A DNA stretch of 64,000 nucleotides, taken from assembly GCA_963834725.1 (NCBI GenBank), contig CAWICN010000001.1, positions 5,828,001 to 5,892,000 of the forward strand. The letters run 5' to 3'. The stretch comes from PALSA-693 sp963834725 (GTDB taxonomy: Bacteria; Actinomycetota; Acidimicrobiia; Acidimicrobiales; Palsa-688). A program made the position numbers and the translations under genes. Shown piece by piece: positions 60,950 to 64,000 of this stretch. Numbering within the stretch: position 1 is the stretch's first letter; each line of letters opens with the position of its first letter. A model generated the notes under the pieces. That model searched no databases. It was not told the origin of the DNA and saw only the letters and a program-made list of their open reading frames with translations.

Positions 60950-61927
60950 ATGGAGCGCATCGCGTATGATCCCGCGAGCGGCTCTGAGGCGGGGTGGGCG
61001 CACAACGCCGTCCTGTACCGGACCGTGGATGAGTACGTGCGGGGCATCGTGACCTTCGTGCGAAGGGAAGCGACGGGTGGGCAGCACGGTCGGCCACCGG
61101 CTCTGATAGCGGTCCCCGGCCGGCAGCGATCCTTGCTCCGGACTCTCCTCGACGACGGCCTCCAGCCCGTGACCTTCGCAGATATGGACGAACTCGGGCG
61201 GAACCCGGCGCGCCTCACCGCCGCCATGTGCCGGTTCGTGGAGAGCCGGCCCACCGTCCCGGTCCGCCTGGTCACCGAGTCACTGGGCCAAGGGCGCCAG
61301 CCGGCGACCTACGAGGAGATCCTGCTCCATGAAGCCATGCTGGCCCGGGCCCTGGCCGGCAGCTCGGCATCCGTCCTGTGCCCGGTGGATGCCAGTAGGT
61401 GCGGGCCGCCAGTGCTCGAAGACGTGGCCCGAACCCATTCGCATTTCTTGGCCGACGAGGAGCGAAACGCAAGTCCCGCCTACGATCCTACCCTCGCGGC
61501 CGACCTGTTCGACCGTCGCCTGCCGAGCGTCCCGCCGACCTCGGGCCGCCAACCCTACAACTACGACGGGCTGGCTGACCTGCGACGTTTCGTCGAGGCC
61601 GGAGCGACCCAGGCCGGCCTCCCGCCGGCCCAGGTCCAGGATCTGGTCCTGGCGGTCAACGAGGTGGCGACCAACACGCTGGTCCACACGGAGGATCCAG
61701 GCGTCGTCCACCTCTGGGCGGATCCGGCCACGAGTGAGGTCGTCTGTGATCTCTGCGATCACGGTCAGATCATGGAACCTCTCGCCGGCCGGATCGCCCC
61801 CTCTCCGGATTCCCGGCACGGATGGGGGCTGTGGATGGTCAACCAGGTGTGCGACCTGGTCGAGATGCGCTCCGGGGGCTGGGGTACCAACATCCGTATG
61901 CACATGCGACTCGGACCACGCGATTAG
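60950..61927 (+). CDS. MEDS-domain anti-sigma regulatory HATPase (RsbA-like)
   Basis: ATG 60950 gives 325 residues. Residues about 10-180 form a MEDS sensory domain (HNAVLYRTVDEYVRGIVTFVRR, LIAVPGRQRSLLRTLL, RLVTESLGQGRQPATYEEILLHE in pieces). The C-terminal HATPase_c_2 domain has VQDLVLAVNEVATNTLVHT (N-box) and GWGLWMVNQVCDLVEM (G-box). Such proteins act as serine kinases/anti-sigma factors or their regulators in actinobacteria. The gene is divergent from DUF6328, with back-to-back GGGTAC promoters. Confidence 0.85.
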   Translation: MERIAYDPASGSEAGWAHNAVLYRTVDEYVRGIVTFVRREATGGQHGRPPALIAVPGRQRSLLRTLLDDGLQPVTFADMDELGRNPARLTAAMCRFVESRPTVPVRLVTESLGQGRQPATYEEILLHEAMLARALAGSSASVLCPVDASRCGPPVLEDVARTHSHFLADEERNASPAYDPTLAADLFDRRLPSVPPTSGRQPYNYDGLADLRRFVEAGATQAGLPPAQVQDLVLAVNEVATNTLVHTEDPGVVHLWADPATSEVVCDLCDHGQIMEPLAGRIAPSPDSRHGWGLWMVNQVCDLVEMRSGGWGTNIRMHMRLGPRD

Positions 61928-62206
61928 GGGCCGGCGGCGGCCGCAGGCGGGTGATTCACTCCCGGCGCCGCCGGGCGGTGTCCCGAATTGGGCTCGGATC
62001 CGATAGTGCCCAGTTCCCTATCAATGGTGATGTACTACTGCCCACAAACGGTCCCAAACCCCCTCCCTGGCCCGGGCCCCGGTCCTCTCATCCATGGACC
62101 CGCCCGGCCCAACCCAAACCCGTGGCCTCGAGCCCTGGCGTGGCCCGAGCCCCTACCCGCCATCGGGCAGGCGCCCACCGCTACCTCCCGCCCAGTTGAC
62201 GCGAAA
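61928..62206. other. Intergenic region between convergent genes
   Basis: About 280 bases rich in CCCGG/GGGCC runs; no gene seen. It ends in the hairpin at 62207. Confidence 0.5.
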
Positions 62207-62241
62207 GCGGTCGCCACCCAGGAAACCTGGATGGCGACCGC
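62207..62241 (-). terminator. Strong hairpin terminator after the DUF6458 gene
   Basis: Minus strand: GCGGTCGCCATCCAGG, loop TTT, CCTGGGTGGCGACCGC. The 16-base stem has one G-T wobble and is followed by TTTCGC, seven bases beyond the stop at 62248. Confidence 0.8.
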
Positions 62242-62247
62242 CGGCAG

Positions 62248-62499
62248 CTAGTAGGACGTGTCCTGATGTTCCTCGAACACGGTGCCATCCGACTGCCGGT
62301 AGGTACGCCGGCTACGGCGCATACCACCGAAGCCGCCCCAGGTGGACCAGTAAATAGCCGAAACCAGAAACCCGACGGCCCCAACGATCATAAGGATCAC
62401 ACCGATGGCGTGAATATTGAATGAGGACGATTGGACCGTCGTTGCAAACCGCAGAACAGCTCCAACAGCAAACACAATGAGGCTGGCTCCTACACCCAT
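62248..62499 (-). CDS. DUF6458 small membrane protein
   Basis: ATG 62499 with AAGG upstream; 83 residues. It has the two-helix DUF6458 plan: GVGASLIVFAVGAVLRFATT, then FNIHAIGVILMIVGAVGFLVSAIYW, and a polar Arg/Ser tail. Widespread in actinobacteria with no known role. It follows the next small gene after 42 bases and ends at a strong hairpin, so the two make one short transcript. Confidence 0.88.
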   Translation of the reverse strand: MGVGASLIVFAVGAVLRFATTVQSSSFNIHAIGVILMIVGAVGFLVSAIYWSTWGGFGGMRRSRRTYRQSDGTVFEEHQDTSY

Positions 62500-62541
62500 A
62501 CCTTGTACCTTTCTCTCTCATCGATCACAGGTCGACCAGCC

Positions 62542-62712
62542 CTACCAGCGGCCATACCATCGGCGGCGGCTTCCGGCCTCAGCGGCCCCAAAGAACCAAC
62601 CGATCAACCAGATCACGAGGACTGCGAGAGCGATCCACCACAGGACATGAACCGCAAAGCCGAGCCCAGCGAGAATCACAGCCAACAACAGGATCAGAAT
62701 AACGGCTAACAC
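62542..62712 (-). CDS. Very small hydrophobic membrane protein
   Basis: GTG 62712 is eight bases after GGAGG and gives 56 residues: two hydrophobic helices (LAVILILLLAVILAGLGFAV, VLWWIALAVLVIWLIGWFF) and a basic tail (RRRWYGRW). This is the layout of small Lmo0937-like or hydrophobic stress peptides. A SigB-type promoter lies 48 bases upstream. Longer versions up to 62820 have no ribosome site. Confidence 0.75.
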   Translation of the reverse strand: MLAVILILLLAVILAGLGFAVHVLWWIALAVLVIWLIGWFFGAAEAGSRRRWYGRW

Positions 62713-62760
62713 GTCGGTTACCTCCTCTCTCGCCTTTCGGATGGCGAGGTTCTCATAGTC

Positions 62761-62786
62761 GTACCCAGAACTGGCCGTGGACGAAC
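62761..62786 (-). promoter_or_regulatory. SigB/SigF-type promoter of the small membrane operon
   Basis: Minus strand GTTC, 16 bases, GGGTAC, followed by a 48-base leader with a GGAGG ribosome site before GTG 62712. Confidence 0.6.
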
Positions 62787-62874
62787 ATCCTCTTCTGCGA
62801 ATTGCGGTAACCGACACCACAGGGATACAGAAGCGCGGATTGTTCGTATTTAGTCCCGAGCCTTGGCGTACTGG

Positions 62875-63381
62875 TTACGGCCGGGGCAGGTACGGCCCGA
62901 CCTTGCACTCCTGAGGGAATGTCGACCGCGCCACCACGTTCGCCATCGGCCCTGCCCGAGCAGGAACTGCTTGGCCCTCACGTTCTCCGCCCGGCGACCG
63001 TCCAGGCTGTGGTACAGGCGCCACGTCGGCCCAGACCACCTTTCCGCCGTCAGGCTGGGAATCAACGCCCCAGCCGGCGGCCAGCGCCTCGACGATTCCG
63101 AGTCCCCGTCCGGTCATACCATCGGTCCGGGATAGCCCGGCAAGGGGCCGTCGCGGGCTGGTGTCGGCGACGGCGACGTGAACCCGATCCCGTAGCATCT
63201 CGATCCGGAGCGAGACCGGGGGAGCTCCATGCAGCACCGCATTGGTCACCAACTCCGAGACAAGCAGTTCCAGGGTGTCGGCTTCGGCTCGAAGTGTGCT
63301 TGCGACCCGGCGGGCGAAATGGCGGGCGCGCCGAATGGCGGTCGGGTCACAGCAGACAATCAGCTCATTCGACGCGCTCAT
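62875..63381 (-). CDS. RsbW-like ATP-binding (HATPase_c_2) regulatory protein
   Basis: ATG 63381 gives 168 residues. The GHKL fold is shown by RARHFARRVASTL, LELLVSELVTNAVLHG (N-box with the Mg-binding Asn), VHVAVADTSPRRP (G1) and GRGLGIVEALAAGWGVD (G2), then VVWADV. About 40 extra residues follow the domain. Such proteins are anti-sigma factors/serine kinases. It lies downstream of the sigma gene on the same strand (136 bases), so it is a likely partner. Confidence 0.87.
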   Translation of the reverse strand: MSASNELIVCCDPTAIRRARHFARRVASTLRAEADTLELLVSELVTNAVLHGAPPVSLRIEMLRDRVHVAVADTSPRRPLAGLSRTDGMTGRGLGIVEALAAGWGVDSQPDGGKVVWADVAPVPQPGRSPGGEREGQAVPARAGPMANVVARSTFPQECKVGPYLPRP

Positions 63382-63516
63382 AGCCCGCCTGTCGCCGGCG
63401 GGACAGCACGTCGGCCGGTGCGTGAGCGCGGAAATGCTGCCAGAACGCCAAGGCCGCCCCATCCGCGAGGCTCGCCGCCGCGGCCGATTGAAGCCACCGC
63501 GACATCCGGCGTGACA

Positions 63517-64000
63517 TCAAGCTGTCCGCCGGACCCAGTCATCGACGGCCTCCATCTCGTCGTCGCTGCACCAGCGGCGGAGCTTGGCGATCGTGCGGGC
63601 CAGGAGCCGCGACACCTGCATCTGGCTGGCACCAAGCTCATCCGCCACACGCTGCTGGGTGTAACCGTCGAAATACAACCGCCGCAGCACGAGTTGCTCG
63701 CGGAAATCGAGGCGAGGCAGCACGCCGCGCAGACGCTCGCGATCGAGCGCCCGGTCGAGGGCGCCGTCGGCGATCGGAACGTCGACGCCGCGTTCTCCGT
63801 CGGCGCCTCGAAGATCCAGCGAAGTTGTCCAGTAGCTGCCCCCTGCTTCCAGGGCCTCGAGGACAGCTTCCTCGCTGACGTCGAGGCGGGCGGCAATCTG
63901 CGCCGGCGTCGGGGTGCGGCCGAGCTCGTGCCCCAATTCCTCGCGAGCCTCCTTGATCGCCAGATACAGCTCCTGCGTTGAGCGGGGCACACGAAGCATC
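63517..64000 (-). CDS. SigB/SigF/SigG-family sigma factor, 5' end outside window
   Basis: The frame runs to the window edge; 160 residues seen, lacking region 2. Region 3 is IKEAREELGHELGRTPTPAQIAARLDVSEEAVLEAL in outline, and region 4 has FREQLVLRRLYFDGYTQQRVADELGASQMQVSRLLARTIAKLR in pieces, the SigB/F-type helix-turn-helix. This class recognises GTTT-N15/16-GGGTAW promoters, the type found several times in this window, so it is the natural candidate to read them. Confidence 0.88.
   Translation of the reverse strand, partial: MLRVPRSTQELYLAIKEAREELGHELGRTPTPAQIAARLDVSEEAVLEALEAGGSYWTTSLDLRGADGERGVDVPIADGALDRALDRERLRGVLPRLDFREQLVLRRLYFDGYTQQRVADELGASQMQVSRLLARTIAKLRRWCSDDEMEAVDDWVRRTA

Overview
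The window is GC-rich DNA with dense gene packing, many GTG starts and ATGA/GTGA stop-start overlaps. Its families (DUF6458, DUF3618 with an actinophage-holin-like partner, DUF6328, DUF6582, SigB/SigF-type sigma factor with RsbW-like kinase and PP2C phosphatase, DtxR repressor, multiheme-free formate dehydrogenase with NrfD subunit) point to a soil-type actinobacterium or close relative; I cannot place it more exactly. An unusual trait for that group is a glutaminyl-tRNA synthetase with a YqeY-like tail.

Layout. 1-3.3 kb: formate dehydrogenase operon (alpha subunit cut by the window edge, four-cluster beta subunit, NrfD-type membrane anchor). 3.5-4.6 kb: double hemerythrin protein. 4.9-7.5 kb: a two-gene module of a MGDG-synthase-like glycosyltransferase and an HpnJ-like B12/radical-SAM enzyme, probably making a modified lipid glycoside. 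7.5-11 kb: small stress-type genes (lipoprotein, DUF296, a shortened STAS gene, small membrane protein). 11.1-20 kb: a decayed region. It holds a pyruvate-oxidase-like TPP enzyme, a GMC oxidoreductase broken by two single-base shifts and fused in frame to the back half of a GPR1/FUN34/YaaH transporter, an SDR remnant, a MarR regulator, a broken DMT exporter and an MFS transporter. 20-25.2 kb: an operon of a D-lactate/glycolate-type dehydrogenase (FAD plus Fe-S plus CCG), a second TPP enzyme and the front half of a GPR1/FUN34/YaaH transporter. 25.6-29.8 kb: envelope/stress genes (DUF3618, holin-like, PRC-barrel/DUF2382, hemerythrin). 30-44.4 kb: a mixed region with a decayed MFS, a 3-hydroxyisobutyrate-dehydrogenase-like enzyme, PhoU, a DHA2 exporter, acyl-CoA dehydrogenase, GH3 glucosidase with PA14, O-methyltransferase, enoyl-CoA hydratase, SGNH hydrolase and a cytidylate-kinase-like protein. 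44.5-55.7 kb: a DtxR repressor and a long minus-strand catabolic island (PDR/VanB-type reductase, three ACMSD-like amidohydrolases, Rieske protein, HpaI-type aldolase, FMN hydroxyacid oxidase, cyclase, MetE-like methyltransferase). 55.7-64 kb: SpoIIE-type phosphatase, GlnRS, methyltransferase, DUF6328, MEDS-HATPase, two small membrane proteins, RsbW-like kinase and a SigB/F-like sigma factor running off the end.

How the parts work together. Two regulatory themes can be read from the DNA. First, six genes carry a GNNN-N15/16-GGGTA(C/G) promoter whose -10 element ends 9-10 bases before the start codon, implying leaderless stress transcripts under a SigB/SigF-type factor such as the one at the right edge; two or three further genes have the same promoter with a leader. 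Second, a 15-bp element close to TATCGTATCACGATA lies in the promoter spacer of the lactate-dehydrogenase operon, in the promoter spacer of the MarR gene, and between MarR and the first TPP oxidase. This suggests one MarR-controlled lactate/pyruvate/acetate regulon. A third, weaker theme is a DtxR-like box in front of both the DtxR operon and the Rieske-amidohydrolase-reductase operon. Several frameshifts are single G losses in short G runs, so real gene decay and sequencing error both need to be kept in mind.
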